A stretch of DNA of 63,158 nucleotides. Source: AA29 sp041481445. GTDB lineage: Bacteria; Acidobacteriota; Vicinamibacteria; Fen-336. Below the pieces are notes generated by a model that saw only the letters and a list, made by a program, of their open reading frames with translations, had not been told where the DNA came from and searched no databases. The position numbers were made by a program, and so were the translations under genes. The first letter of the stretch is position 1; every line of letters starts with the position of its first letter. The stretch lies in NCBI GenBank assembly GCA_041481445.1, contig JBGPBV010000022.1:1-63158 (forward strand). The letters run 5' to 3'. This document shows, one piece after another, positions 8,362 through 16,067 of the stretch.

Positions 8362-9276
8362 TCAGTGGCGGTTGAGGATGTAGGCTCCGCTGCCGAGAAG
8401 CACGACCAGGAGAATCCAGCCCGCGCCGTGGGGCAGTGCCGGCACCGGCGGCGGGGACGGAGGGGGAGAGGGAGCGCCGCAGCTCCCGACGGTATTGACG
8501 ATGTTGCTGTCCAGCGTCACCGCGCCGGTTCGCGCGAAGAGGCCTCCATTGCTGGTGGCGCCGGTGTTCAGGGTGATGCTGGCCAGGGCGAGGACGTTTC
8601 CGCGGAAGGTCGTGGTCGTCCCGAGCGTGGCGGAGCTGCCGACCTGCCAGAACGCGCCGCAGGCCTGACCGCCGTTGATGAAGTTGACATTCGAGCCGCT
8701 GGCCGTCGTGAGCGTGCTCCCGATCTGGAAGACCCACACGGCACCCGCGTTGCCCTGGCCGTCGAGGGTGAGCGTCCCCGTCAACTGGGCCGACGACGAG
8801 AAGCAATAGGCGCCCGGGATGAGCGTGAGGCCACCCAGGTTCTGGCCGGTCAAGTCCAGGTTGCAGGCCTGGCCGGCCAGGGTGTTGTATGCGGTGGTGA
8901 TGGAGGTCTGCGCCGCGAGCGAGGTCGCATCCGCTGCGTGTATCGTCCCGGTCACGATCCCCGGGCCGCCGCCAGTGCAGGGGACTGGAAGTCCGGTACA
9001 TGCGGCGCCTGGACTGATCCCCAGGTCCCCGTTGACGACCGTCGGGCCGGTATTGGTCACCGTGGAGGCCCCCAGGACCGCGAAGCTCCCCGCCGCACCC
9101 AGAGGCGGCGCGACGGCCATGGCGCTCACTCTCCCGGCGTCGTTACCCGGCCGTGCGGCGACCGGGGCCCGGGGAGCCGTGGGCGTGCCCTTCGAGGACT
9201 TGGAGTCGCACCCCGCGTTGGCCAGGGCCAGGGCGGCCATCAGGACGGGTACGCCCCACCGAAGAGCCAGCCTCAT
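8362..9276 (-). CDS. Ice-binding-like (DUF3494) surface protein with VPALP-type C-terminal sorting signal
   Basis: Predicted 304 residues. The start at 9276 has GGAGG 7 nt upstream. Order: N-terminal export signal ending LALANAGC (a Cys in near-lipobox context, but Asn at -3), a linker, a DUF3494 beta-helix (GSFAVLGASTVTNTGP, TVVNGDLGISPG, VWVFQIGSTL, GNVLALASITLNTG; residues about 60-262), a Pro-rich spacer (SPPPSPPPVP), then the tail VPALPHGAG followed by a hydrophobic segment and the basic end NRH. This motif, membrane span and basic tail layout is that of exosortase substrates, closest to the IPTL-CTERM class. It lies 12 nt from and convergent with the exosortase-methyltransferase pair. 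DUF3494 proteins bind ice or serve as adhesins; which applies here is unknown. Confidence 0.85.
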   Translation of the reverse strand: MRLALRWGVPVLMAALALANAGCDSKSSKGTPTAPRAPVAARPGNDAGRVSAMAVAPPLGAAGSFAVLGASTVTNTGPTVVNGDLGISPGAACTGLPVPCTGGGPGIVTGTIHAADATSLAAQTSITTAYNTLAGQACNLDLTGQNLGGLTLIPGAYCFSSSAQLTGTLTLDGQGNAGAVWVFQIGSTLTTASGSNVNFINGGQACGAFWQVGSSATLGTTTTFRGNVLALASITLNTGATSNGGLFARTGAVTLDSNIVNTVGSCGAPSPPPSPPPVPALPHGAGWILLVVLLGSGAYILNRH

Positions 9277-9609
9277 GGAAGCCTCCAATCTCGGGCTACA
9301 GGAGCCCAATACACGGCGCGATTATGTTACGCAGGACACGTACGTACAAGGTCCAACCCGTCGGATCTCTGATTTCCATTCCGGCCCATCGCGAGCGGCT
9401 CGCCCACCGGGACCCTGGCACGTCGGCGCCCCCTCTTGCTCTTCGAATCCGGGCGCCTGGAATGAGCCGAATCGAAGCCCGAGCCGATCCCTCCGCATGT
9501 CCACCGCGAGCGCGACTGGGCCACCGAGTATCATCCGCGTCGGCGGGGGCACCATGGGCCGTTTGCTCCATCGAGAGCCGTGCTCCGCGATTGAGGTGAG
9601 GCCTCTTGG
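9277..9609. other. Intergenic stretch without a convincing gene
   Basis: This stretch of 333 bases separates the DUF3494 gene from speD (both minus strand). Besides the promoter at 9321-9349 and the Shine-Dalgarno of the DUF3494 gene I see no coding signal: the open frames here lack ribosome binding sites and are Arg/Pro-rich by composition. It may hold a terminator for speD, but no clear stem followed by T is visible. Confidence 0.5.
9321..9349 (-). promoter_or_regulatory. Sigma70-type promoter for the DUF3494 gene
   Basis: Read on the minus strand: TTGTAC, 17 nt, CATAAT, about 45 nt upstream of the start at 9276. It sits in the only A+T-richer patch of this gap. Confidence 0.5.
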
Positions 9610-9960
9610 CTATCCGCGCGGCAGGGAACGGACGCGGACCTGGGCGGCGCCGAGGCTGTCGGCCAATCGCTCCGCCCACGGCCACTCCTGGGACGGCCGG
9701 CAGCAATAGAGGTCGAAGGCGGCGAAGCCGCGCTCGGGGAACGTGTGACACGCCAGGTGCGACTCGGTCAGGAGGAGCACGCCCGTGATCCCTCCCTGGC
9801 CGGGGAACACGTGCCAGAGCGGCTCGCCCGCGGGGTGCAGCCCCAGCTCGGCCACGATGCGGTCGAACAACCGGCCCAGGGCGGCGCGCGAGCGCAGCGA
9901 GGAAGGATCGCACCCGTGCGCGTCCACGATCCACTCCGTGCCGAGAACGAGGTCGGGCAA
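9610..9960 (-). CDS. speD: S-adenosylmethionine decarboxylase proenzyme (SpeD, prokaryotic short form)
   Basis: The C-terminal part reads LTESHLACHTFPERGFAAFD, matching the SpeD processing region: the Ser of ESH is where the chain self-cleaves to give the pyruvoyl cofactor, and HTFPE corresponds to HTWPE. The N-terminus GTEWIVDAHGCD matches the usual G-x-H-x-L-x-D-x-x-G-C block with changes. The product (decarboxylated SAM) feeds spermidine synthesis. No ATG fits; TTG at 9960 gives 116 residues, the normal length for this class, and follows the upstream permease stop by 35 nt. No speE is in view. The end ...VRVRSLPRG is intact. Confidence 0.8.
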   Translation of the reverse strand: MPDLVLGTEWIVDAHGCDPSSLRSRAALGRLFDRIVAELGLHPAGEPLWHVFPGQGGITGVLLLTESHLACHTFPERGFAAFDLYCCRPSQEWPWAERLADSLGAAQVRVRSLPRG

Positions 9961-9995
9961 GGTGCGGCCAGTAGACTTCAGGCCGCCGCCTGCGG

Positions 9996-11075
9996 TCAAG
10001 AACCCTCGGCCGGAGACCCGGCCCGCTTGCGGGCCGCGACGCTTCGTGAGTCCCGCACCCGACGCCAGACGATGCGGAGGGCGGCGATGACGGGAACGGA
10101 GAGGAACATCCCGGCCGGGCCGCCGATCTCTCCCCCCGCGATGACGCCGAAGATCACGACCGCCGGCTGGATCTCGATGCCTCGCCCCATCACGAGAGGG
10201 CTCGAGACGTAGTCCTGGATGGCGCGCCAGGCCAGCACGAAGGCCACGAGAAGCAAGGGGTGGGGGTAGCCGCTGAACAGGGCGACGCTCACGACGATCA
10301 CGCCGGCGGCGAGGGGGCCGAGGATGGGAAGGAACTCGAGCCCGCCCCCCACCGCGGCCAGTCCGACGGGGTAGGGCACGCCGGCGAGGAAGAACACCGC
10401 CGACCACGCCACGAACGTGATCACCGAGAGCAGGATGAGCGCGCGGACGTACTTGGCGAGCAGCAGGTGGACATCGTCGGCGATGTCGCGCCAGAGCTCG
10501 CGCTGCCCGGGGGCCTCGATGAGGCCGTCGATCCCCGCCGCCGCGGGCTCGGCATCCTTGAGGATGAAGAACGCGAAGACGGGCACGAGCACGATCACCC
10601 ACGCCCCCGCCAGCCATTGGAGCAGGGCGGTCAGCGCGCGCTGCGCATAACCGATGATCTGCCCGGCGTGGGAGCGCATGGCCTCCTCGACCTGCCCTAC
10701 GCGCGCGGATTCCCAGCCGCGCCTCTGCAGGACGCCGGTGATGATCTGTCCGCTCGCGATCCGCTCGGACATCTCCGGCGCCTTCTCCGTCAGCCGCGTG
10801 ACTTCATCGGTGAGCCGCGGTCCCACGCTCAGCCCCAGCGCGACGAGGGCGAGCAGCAGCAGGAGGTAGACGACGCCGATGGCCAGCGGGCGCCGGCCCC
10901 GGCGCGGAAGCCGGCCCTCGACCGCGCGCACGACGGGAAAGATCAGGTAGGCGAAGAAGAGCGAGAAGACGAACAGGAGGAGCAGGGTCCGGAGCCGGTA
11001 CAGGAGGTAGAGGCCCGCCGCGAAGACGAGGACGGTCCACGTGACCCGCGCGGCGCGGGCATCGAGGAAGAACAT
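9996..11075 (-). CDS. AI-2E family (PerM/YdiK-like) membrane transporter
   Basis: Predicted 359 residues with paired N-terminal helices (VTWTVLVFAAGLYLLYRL, LLLLFVFSLFFAYLIFPVV), a central soluble stretch, and a C-terminal bundle containing GLEFLPILGPLAAGVIVVSV and RAIQDYVSSPLVMGRGIEIQP, the signature region of AI-2E/PerM proteins. Members export autoinducer-2 or act as Na+/H+ antiporters; the substrate here is not predictable. speD follows 35 nt downstream on the same strand. The gene is divergent from the receiver gene at 11140, with only 64 nt between them. Confidence 0.9.
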   Translation of the reverse strand: MFFLDARAARVTWTVLVFAAGLYLLYRLRTLLLLFVFSLFFAYLIFPVVRAVEGRLPRRGRRPLAIGVVYLLLLLALVALGLSVGPRLTDEVTRLTEKAPEMSERIASGQIITGVLQRRGWESARVGQVEEAMRSHAGQIIGYAQRALTALLQWLAGAWVIVLVPVFAFFILKDAEPAAAGIDGLIEAPGQRELWRDIADDVHLLLAKYVRALILLSVITFVAWSAVFFLAGVPYPVGLAAVGGGLEFLPILGPLAAGVIVVSVALFSGYPHPLLLVAFVLAWRAIQDYVSSPLVMGRGIEIQPAVVIFGVIAGGEIGGPAGMFLSVPVIAALRIVWRRVRDSRSVAARKRAGSPAEGS

Positions 11076-11099
11076 CGGACGACAGTGTACCCCCGGGAG

Positions 11100-11115
11100 T
11101 GGCGTGGCTATTGCT
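11100..11115 (+). promoter_or_regulatory. Sigma54 (-24/-12) promoter for the receiver gene
   Basis: TGGCGTGGCTATTGCT: GG at 11101-11102 and GC at 11113-11114, exactly 10 nt apart, with the TTGC of a consensus -12 box. It is nearly identical to the promoter at 22600 (both end TATTGCTA). The predicted start of transcription is about 12 nt downstream, leaving a leader of about 15 nt. Confidence 0.75.
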
Positions 11116-11139
11116 ACTCACCGTGACAGGTAGCCCACC

Positions 11140-11649
11140 ATGCAAGGCGACAGACCGCCCGTCCTTCATCCGCACACCGGATCCGATGCTCCCCCACTGG
11201 GGGGTCCGGCTCCGGCCGTGGTCCTCGGGCCGGCGGGGGCGGTCGGGCGCCTGGCCGGTGCCCGTGTGCTCGTCGTGGAAGACGACGACGACTCCCGAGA
11301 GCTCATCTGCGCCCTCCTCAGGATGGCGGGGGCCACCGTCCGGTGTGTCGAGTCCGTCGCACGGGCGATGGAGGGCGTCCACGCCGCGTTCGACCCCGAC
11401 GTGGTGCTGACCGACTTCTCGATGCCGAACGCCGACGGCCTGGACCTGATCCGCGAGTTCCGCAAGGCGCCCTCCAGCCGCGCGGTCGCCGTCCCCATCC
11501 TGATCCTCAGCGGGCACAGCGAGGACCACTGGCGCGCGCGCGCGCTCGAGGCCGGCGCCGCCGATCTGCTGGTCAAGCCCTGTGATCCCGAACGCCTGAT
11601 CGCGAGGATTGCCGCCGCCATCGCGGCGGGCCGAACCCAAGCCCACTGA
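11140..11649 (+). CDS. Single-domain response regulator with N-terminal extension
   Basis: Predicted 169 residues. Residues about 41-165 are a receiver domain: acidic pocket VVEDDDD, phospho-acceptor Asp92 (VLTDFSMP), Ser in LILSG and Lys in VKPCDP. No output domain follows, so it acts by binding partners or as a phosphorelay intermediate. The first 40 residues are Pro/Gly-rich and may be untranslated; GTG codons near residues 27 and 43 are alternative starts, as the ATG at 11140 has only a weak AGG upstream. A sigma54 promoter lies at 11100-11115. The gene converges on the NtrC-type regulator at 11698-13053. Confidence 0.8.
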   Translation: MQGDRPPVLHPHTGSDAPPLGGPAPAVVLGPAGAVGRLAGARVLVVEDDDDSRELICALLRMAGATVRCVESVARAMEGVHAAFDPDVVLTDFSMPNADGLDLIREFRKAPSSRAVAVPILILSGHSEDHWRARALEAGAADLLVKPCDPERLIARIAAAIAAGRTQAH

Positions 11650-11697
11650 ACCCACCATTCCCGCCCATTCGTCCACGGCGGCCCGGGGTTTGGCCGG

Positions 11698-13053
11698 TCA
11701 GCTCGCCTTGTACTCGTTCAACCGGGAGTACAGGGTCGTCAGGCTGATCTGCAGGGCGGCGGCTACTTTCTGCTTGTCGCCCCCGAAACGTTCGAGGGTG
11801 GCCAGGATGAGCTGGCGCTCCGCGTCCGCGAGCGGGATCCCCACCGGCATGCGCAGGCTCGAGGAGTCGTCCTTGGCGGTGACCACACCCGCGTCGTCGA
11901 GCGCTTCGAGGTCCAGGTCCCGATCGGCCACGATGAACGCGTGATGCACCACGTTCTTCAGCTCGCGGATGTTGCCCGGCCAGGCATGGCGCCGCAGCCG
12001 CGCGCGTCCGGCGGGGGTGATCTGCTTCGCCTTCCCCTCCGCCGCGTTGAGCTCGGCGAGGAAATGCTCGGCCAGCCGCTCCACGTCGTCGCCGCGATCC
12101 CGCAGCGGAGGAAGCGGGATGGGAAAGACGTTCAGGCGATAGAGAAGGTCCTCGCGCAGCTTGCCCGCGGCCACCGCCTCTTCGGGCTGCCGGTTGGTGG
12201 CGGCGATGATGCGTACGTCGACGGCGATCGGCTTGTCGGCGCCCACGCGAAGGACGTTGGCGGTCTCCAGCACGCGGAGGAGCTTGACCTGCAACGCCGG
12301 GGACATCTCCGTGATCTCGTCGAGGAACAGCGTCCCCAGGTGGGCACGCTCGAAGTATCCCTTGTGCAGCCGCTCGGCGCCAGTGAAGCTGCCCCGCTCG
12401 TGGCCGAACAGCTCGCTCTCGATCAGGCTCGCGGATATCGCGCCGCAGTCCACGGGGACGAAGGGTTTCCGGCTCCGGCGGCTCAGGGCGTGGATGGTCT
12501 GGGCCACGACTTCCTTGCCCGTCCCCGTCTCCCCCGTGAGCAGGATGCTGGCGTCGGTGCCGGCCACGCGGCCGATCAAGTCGTACAGCTTGTGCATGGG
12601 CGCGGAGGCCCCGATGAGCGGCCCGAAACGGCCCAGCTTGCGCAGCTCGGTCCGCAGCGTCCCGATCTCGCCCTTCATCTCGAGGGTGCGGGCCAGGTTG
12701 CCGAGCATCATCCGGAGCCGGGCGAAGTCGACGGGCTTGGTGAGGTAGTCGGCGGCGCCCCGGCGAAGCGCGTCCACCGCGGTCTCGACGCTCGCCTGGC
12801 CGGTGATCAAGACGACCTCGGGCCCCGCCGGACCCAGATCCTCCAGGAGATCCAGGCCGCTGCCGTCGGGCAGATGGATGTCGACGAGAAGGACGTCGGG
12901 CGTCGTGGCCGCGATCACCTCGCGGGCCCGTTCCAGGCTCGGAGCACACGTGACCGCGAACCCCTCTTGCTCGACGAGCTCGCCGAGGACCTTCAGGATC
13001 TCGGGGTCGTCGTCGACGATCACGGCGCGCGGGCCCGCGGTTTCAGATTCCAT
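11698..13053 (-). CDS. NtrC-family sigma54-dependent response regulator
   Basis: Predicted 451 residues. Receiver domain 1-125 with phospho-acceptor Asp58 (LLVDIHLP); AAA+ sigma54-interaction domain about 145-370 with Walker A GETGTGKE, the sigma54-contact loop GSFTGA (Ser replacing the common Ala), GTLFLDEI and the R-finger region; C-terminal Fis-type helix-turn-helix (KVAAALQISLTTLYSRLNEY). Such proteins activate sigma54 promoters from distant enhancer sites. No histidine kinase is adjacent, so it is an orphan. It is divergent from the YtxH-GlsB cassette, which has a sigma54 promoter at 13147, and its start codon lies inside the conserved block at 13046-13071. It is the best candidate activator of the local sigma54 promoters. 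Confidence 0.9.
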   Translation of the reverse strand: MESETAGPRAVIVDDDPEILKVLGELVEQEGFAVTCAPSLERAREVIAATTPDVLLVDIHLPDGSGLDLLEDLGPAGPEVVLITGQASVETAVDALRRGAADYLTKPVDFARLRMMLGNLARTLEMKGEIGTLRTELRKLGRFGPLIGASAPMHKLYDLIGRVAGTDASILLTGETGTGKEVVAQTIHALSRRSRKPFVPVDCGAISASLIESELFGHERGSFTGAERLHKGYFERAHLGTLFLDEITEMSPALQVKLLRVLETANVLRVGADKPIAVDVRIIAATNRQPEEAVAAGKLREDLLYRLNVFPIPLPPLRDRGDDVERLAEHFLAELNAAEGKAKQITPAGRARLRRHAWPGNIRELKNVVHHAFIVADRDLDLEALDDAGVVTAKDDSSSLRMPVGIPLADAERQLILATLERFGGDKQKVAAALQISLTTLYSRLNEYKAS

Positions 13054-13071
13054 AATCCGGCTACAACCCGG
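13046..13071 (+). promoter_or_regulatory. Conserved block, possible enhancer site for the sigma54 activator
   Basis: This 26-nt block matches 22496-22521 at 22 of 26 positions. Both consist of a small GATT-4-AATC inverted repeat abutting a CCGG-7-CCGG inverted repeat. The blocks lie 102 and 105 nt upstream of the GG of their sigma54 promoters, a usual distance for an activator site. Here it also contains the start codon of the regulator gene (13051-13053), so an alternative explanation is a duplicated gene edge. Confidence 0.4.
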
Positions 13072-13146
13072 GAGTCTCCTCCCTTGTCCGCGTCAACACA
13101 AGGACCACTTGGCGCAGTCCTCCTCGCCGCCCGATGGAGGGTGCGA

Positions 13147-13162
13147 TGGCTTCGATCTTGCA
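13147..13162 (+). promoter_or_regulatory. Sigma54 promoter for the first YtxH-GlsB cassette
   Basis: TGGCTTCGATCTTGCA: GG at 13148-13149, 10 nt, GC at 13160-13161. Predicted transcription begins near 13173, giving a leader of about 53 nt that carries the hairpin at 13183-13199. Confidence 0.75.
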
Positions 13163-13182
13163 GGCGGAGGACATCGTCGATC

Positions 13183-13199
13183 CCGGCCTTCCGGCCCGG
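13183..13199 (+). repeat. Leader hairpin, copy 1
   Basis: CCGGCC-TTCC-GGCC(C)GG forms a 6-bp stem with one bulged C. It is followed by CACGACACGCGAGGAGG, which contains the Shine-Dalgarno of the gene at 13226. The same hairpin plus CGACAC(T/G)CGAGGAGG arrangement precedes the genes at 22764 and 24236, with different stem sequences that still pair. Confidence 0.5.
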
Positions 13200-13225
13200 C
13201 ACGCACGACACGCGAGGAGGTGTCC

Positions 13226-13522
13226 ATGAAGCACCGCACGCCCGATCTCACTTCCTTCGTCAGCTTCCTGGCCGGCGGCGTGACCGGCGCCGCCGTCGCG
13301 CTGCTCCTGGCTCGAGAGTCGGGTGATGCCGCCCGCCAGCGCATCGCACGGAAGTTGCGCGACGCGGCCGACTCCGCGCGCGACCTTGCCGAGCGGGTGG
13401 TCGACCGGGGCGAGGAGATCGGCGACGAGGTCGCACGCCGGGTCGATGCCGCCGGTGCCGCCCTGGCCGGCCCGCGCCCGCCCGAGACGCGCGGCCACGG
13501 AGACGAGGTCGCTTCTGCATAG
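13226..13522 (+). CDS. YtxH-domain small envelope protein
   Basis: Predicted 98 residues. A single hydrophobic segment (FVSFLAGGVTGAAVALLLA, residues 10-28) is followed by ARESGDAARQRI, the YtxH hallmark, then an amphipathic, charged helix (RKLRDAADSARDLAERVVDR). YtxH proteins are general stress proteins of unknown mechanism. The ATG has GAGGAGG 5 nt upstream; open frame continues upstream but without a start that fits. It heads a cassette with the GlsB-like gene 75 nt downstream. The protein at 22764 is a shortened paralogue (LTSLASFLAGGVTG), so the cassette has been duplicated. Confidence 0.8.
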   Translation: MKHRTPDLTSFVSFLAGGVTGAAVALLLARESGDAARQRIARKLRDAADSARDLAERVVDRGEEIGDEVARRVDAAGAALAGPRPPETRGHGDEVASA

Positions 13523-13597
13523 CTCACCGGCCCGGCACCCCGTGCCCCCACGACGGAGTCGCCGGGACGCCATGGAAAACGACGACAGGAGGAACGC

Positions 13598-13864
13598 ATG
13601 GGTTTGATAATGACGTTGATCATTGGCGGCGTGGTCGGGTGGCTCGCGAGCATCCTGATGAAGACCAATGCCCAGATGGGCATCCTGGCCAACGTCATCG
13701 TCGGGGTGATCGGGTCGTTCGTCGGCGTCGCCGTCGCGGGCGCCCTCGGTGTGCACGCCCAGTCGGCGCCGGCGAGCTGGATCGTCGCCATCCTCGGCGC
13801 GGCGCTGCTCATCGCCATCCTCCGCGCGCTGGGGGTGTTCAACCGGACCGCGGCCTGGCGCTAG
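13598..13864 (+). CDS. GlsB/YeaQ/YmgE-family membrane protein
   Basis: Predicted 88 residues with three hydrophobic segments and the family pattern GGVVGWLASILMKTNAQMGILANVIVG in residues 8-34 (quoted in part: WLASILMKT, MGILANVIVG). This family, named transglycosylase-associated, is small, stress-induced and inner-membrane; its biochemical role is unknown. AGGAGG lies 6 nt upstream of the ATG. It is the second gene of the first sigma54 cassette. A 16-bp hairpin directly follows the stop. Its paralogue is at 23002. Confidence 0.85.
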   Translation: MGLIMTLIIGGVVGWLASILMKTNAQMGILANVIVGVIGSFVGVAVAGALGVHAQSAPASWIVAILGAALLIAILRALGVFNRTAAWR

Positions 13865-13869
13865 CCGAG

Positions 13870-13908
13870 CGCTCACGCGCCGATCTGCGGCCGATCGGCG
13901 CGTGAGCG
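13870..13908 (+). terminator. Perfect 16-bp hairpin after the GlsB gene
   Basis: CGCTCACGCGCCGATC and GATCGGCGCGTGAGCG pair without mismatch around a 7-nt loop, 5 nt after the stop. No T-run follows, so it may act as a terminator or as a 3' stabiliser that sets the expression of the next gene. Confidence 0.6.
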
Positions 13909-13943
13909 ACAAGACGCGTGAACGAGAAGAGAGGAAGGCAAGC

Positions 13944-14156
13944 ATGAAAGGGACGAAGCTGCTGGGAGCGGTGCTCCTCGCCCTCGGCGTGCTGGCCCTG
14001 GCCTACGGCGGGTTCAGCTACACCAAGCAAACCGACAACGTGAACCTCGGACCCCTCCACATCGAGGTGAAGGACAAGGAACGAGTGAACATCCCGCTGT
14101 GGGCGGGGGTGGGTGTCGCGATCGTGGGCGGCGTCCTGCTCGCACGCAAGGGCTGA
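13944..14156 (+). CDS. Small two-TM membrane protein (DUF3185-like)
   Basis: Predicted 70 residues. Two transmembrane segments (LLGAVLLALGVLALAYGGF, residues 5-23; LWAGVGVAIVGGVLLARKG at the C-terminus) flank a short periplasmic or cytoplasmic loop (YTKQTDNVNLGPLHIEVKDK). The ATG at 13944 has GAGGAAGG upstream. It resembles small two-helix proteins annotated as DUF3185, but I am not certain of the family. It follows the 16-bp hairpin and sits with the stress cassette, which suggests an envelope-stress role. Confidence 0.75.
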   Translation: MKGTKLLGAVLLALGVLALAYGGFSYTKQTDNVNLGPLHIEVKDKERVNIPLWAGVGVAIVGGVLLARKG

Positions 14157-14169
14157 GGCGGGGCGCGGT

Positions 14170-14601
14170 GTGACCTCCGCCGGACGGGCCACACCCGTGG
14201 TGGCAGGGGAAGTGCCCTGCGGCGGATTCCCAGGCGGCGGCGGGGCCGGCGCCCTTCTCTCCGCCGCTGACCTCTTCACGATCCTCTGGGAAGCACTCGC
14301 GGACGTCCTCGGCACCGCCGCCGCGGCCACGCTCCTCCGCCGCGCGGCGCAGCGCGCGGCGCCCCTCTGGGCGGAGTTGGCCGCCCTCTCCATCCGGCGT
14401 GAGGCCCTCGAATACCGCTACGCCGTACCTCCCGCCTGGAAGGACCCGGCGTTGGACCCGCCGCAAGCCCTGTGCGAGCTCGCCCGCGAGCTCTGGGTGC
14501 TCCTCGCGGAGCTGACCGGTTCCGTCGTCGTCAATCGTCTCGCGCAGATTCCCGAGCTTCGAGACAGGGGCATCGTCCCGAAGCGGGAGGAGCAACCTTG
14601 A
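14170..14601 (+). CDS. Hypothetical protein, 143 aa, coupled to the KaiC-like gene
   Basis: I do not recognise the family. GTG at 14170, 13 nt after the previous stop with GAGGCGGGG upstream, is the likely start. Residues 1-30 are Gly/Ala-rich; residues about 35-65 form a helix (ADLFTILWEALADVLGTAAA), and the second half looks alpha-helical (LRREALEYRY-like, ALCELARELWVLLAELTGS). The stop TGA at 14599-14601 overlaps the TTG start of the next gene, a strong sign of translational coupling. It is likely an accessory or adaptor for the KaiC-like ATPase and its kinase; that is inference from position only. Confidence 0.65.
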   Translation: MTSAGRATPVVAGEVPCGGFPGGGGAGALLSAADLFTILWEALADVLGTAAAATLLRRAAQRAAPLWAELAALSIRREALEYRYAVPPAWKDPALDPPQALCELARELWVLLAELTGSVVVNRLAQIPELRDRGIVPKREEQP

Positions 14602-16067
14602 GCTCGAACCGGCCGGTCCTGGAGCGCCTCACGACGGGCAGCGCCGCCTTCGACCGCATCCTCGGCGGCGGGCTCCCCGTCCGGTCCGTCAACGTGATCG
14701 CCGGAGAGCCGGGCACCGGCAAGACCCTGTTCTCCCTCCAGATGCTGTTCGCCCTGGCCCGGCAGGGCAAGAAGGGCCTGTACTTCACGACGCTTTCGGA
14801 GCCGTCCTTGAAGCTCGTGCAATACATGCAGCAGTTCTCCTTCTTCGACCAGAGCCTGCTCGAGGGAACGATCGTCTTCGCCGACCTCGGCTCCGTGATC
14901 CGGGGCAAGGGCGCGGAGGACACGCTCGGCGAGATCACGGGCCGCGTCGAGCGCGAGGAGCCCGCGGTGGTGGTCATCGACAGCTTCAAGGCGGTCCGGG
15001 ACATCCTCGGCGAAGGCGCCGCCCTGCGAACGTTCGTCTACGACCTTGCCGTGCACATCGCGGGCTGGGGAGCGGCCAGCCTCCTCGTCGGTGAGTACAC
15101 GGAGGCGGAGGCGGCCAGCGATCCCGAGTTCGCGATCGCCGACGGCATCATCCGGTTCACGAACTCCCGCCAGGAGCTCACCACCGTCCGCGAGGTGGAG
15201 GTGTTGAAGCTGCGCGGCGCGGACTACGTCACCGGCGCCCACTTCTACGAGATAGGGGTCCACGGGCTCGCGTTCTTCCCGCGGGTGCGGAGCCCCGACG
15301 GCATCACCGAGGGGCCCGCCGGCCGGCCGGTCTCGACCCCGGAACGGGTTCCGACGGGGGTCGCCGGGCTCGACGCCATGCTCGGAGGCGGGCTGCCCCG
15401 CGCGAGCACGACGGTGGTCCAGGGCGGGACGGGGACGGGAAAGACCCTTCTCGGCCTGCAGTTCCTCCTGGAAGGGGCGCGGCACGGCGAGGCCGGGATC
15501 CACTTCACGCTGGAGGAGACCCCGGACCAGCTCCGGGGGATCGCGCACGGCCTGGGCTGGGACCTCGCCGCCCTCGAGGAGCGAGGACTGCTGACCCTCA
15601 GCTACGTCTCGCCCGTCGAGCTGTCGACCCACCGCTTCCTCGATCGTGCGCGGCGAGAGGTGGAGAAGCGCGGGGCGCGGCGCGCCGTGCTCGACAGCCT
15701 GACCAGCATGGCCCTCGGCGTCCCCTCCGACCGGCGCTTCAAGGAGCTCGTCTACGCGGTGGCGAAGCACTTCCGCGCCCTCGGCGTCACCCTCAACATG
15801 AACATGGAGGTCGCGGACCTGCTGGGGTCCGCGCAACTGTCGGGTCACGGAGTCTCCTTCGCCGCCGACAACGTGATCCAGCTCAAGTACGTGGAGATCG
15901 GAGGGCGCCTCGAGCGCGGCCTCTCCGTGCTCAAGGCACGCGGCGTGCGCCACGCGACCGACGTGCGCCGGCTCAGCGTCGAGAAGGGCGGGGTCGAGGT
16001 CGGTTCGCCGTTCGAGGGGCTGCGCGGGGTCCTCACGGGCCTTCCCGTGCCGTCGAAGGGGCCATGA
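14598..16067 (+). CDS. KaiC-like protein with two RecA-type ATPase domains
   Basis: Predicted 489 residues from a TTG start with GGAGG 6 nt upstream. Domain 1 begins LTTGSAAFDRILGGGLP with Walker A GEPGTGKT (Lys42); domain 2 begins VPTGVAGLDAMLGGGLP with Walker A GGTGTGKT (Lys282). This two-ATPase layout is that of the clock protein KaiC and of the wider KaiC-like family, many members of which pair with histidine kinases in non-clock signalling. No kaiA or kaiB is seen. The gene overlaps both neighbours (TTGA upstream, ATGA downstream), so it forms a tight unit with the 143-residue protein and the hybrid kinase. Confidence 0.85.
   Translation: MSSNRPVLERLTTGSAAFDRILGGGLPVRSVNVIAGEPGTGKTLFSLQMLFALARQGKKGLYFTTLSEPSLKLVQYMQQFSFFDQSLLEGTIVFADLGSVIRGKGAEDTLGEITGRVEREEPAVVVIDSFKAVRDILGEGAALRTFVYDLAVHIAGWGAASLLVGEYTEAEAASDPEFAIADGIIRFTNSRQELTTVREVEVLKLRGADYVTGAHFYEIGVHGLAFFPRVRSPDGITEGPAGRPVSTPERVPTGVAGLDAMLGGGLPRASTTVVQGGTGTGKTLLGLQFLLEGARHGEAGIHFTLEETPDQLRGIAHGLGWDLAALEERGLLTLSYVSPVELSTHRFLDRARREVEKRGARRAVLDSLTSMALGVPSDRRFKELVYAVAKHFRALGVTLNMNMEVADLLGSAQLSGHGVSFAADNVIQLKYVEIGGRLERGLSVLKARGVRHATDVRRLSVEKGGVEVGSPFEGLRGVLTGLPVPSKGP

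Noticed and set aside
9296..9934. A 200-codon minus-strand frame between the DUF3494 gene and speD
   Set aside because: It overlaps speD in another frame, is Arg/Ala-rich and has no ribosome binding site.
14598..16067. A circadian kaiABC locus
   Set aside because: Only a KaiC-like ATPase is present; no kaiA or kaiB and the neighbours are a hybrid kinase and a hypothetical gene.
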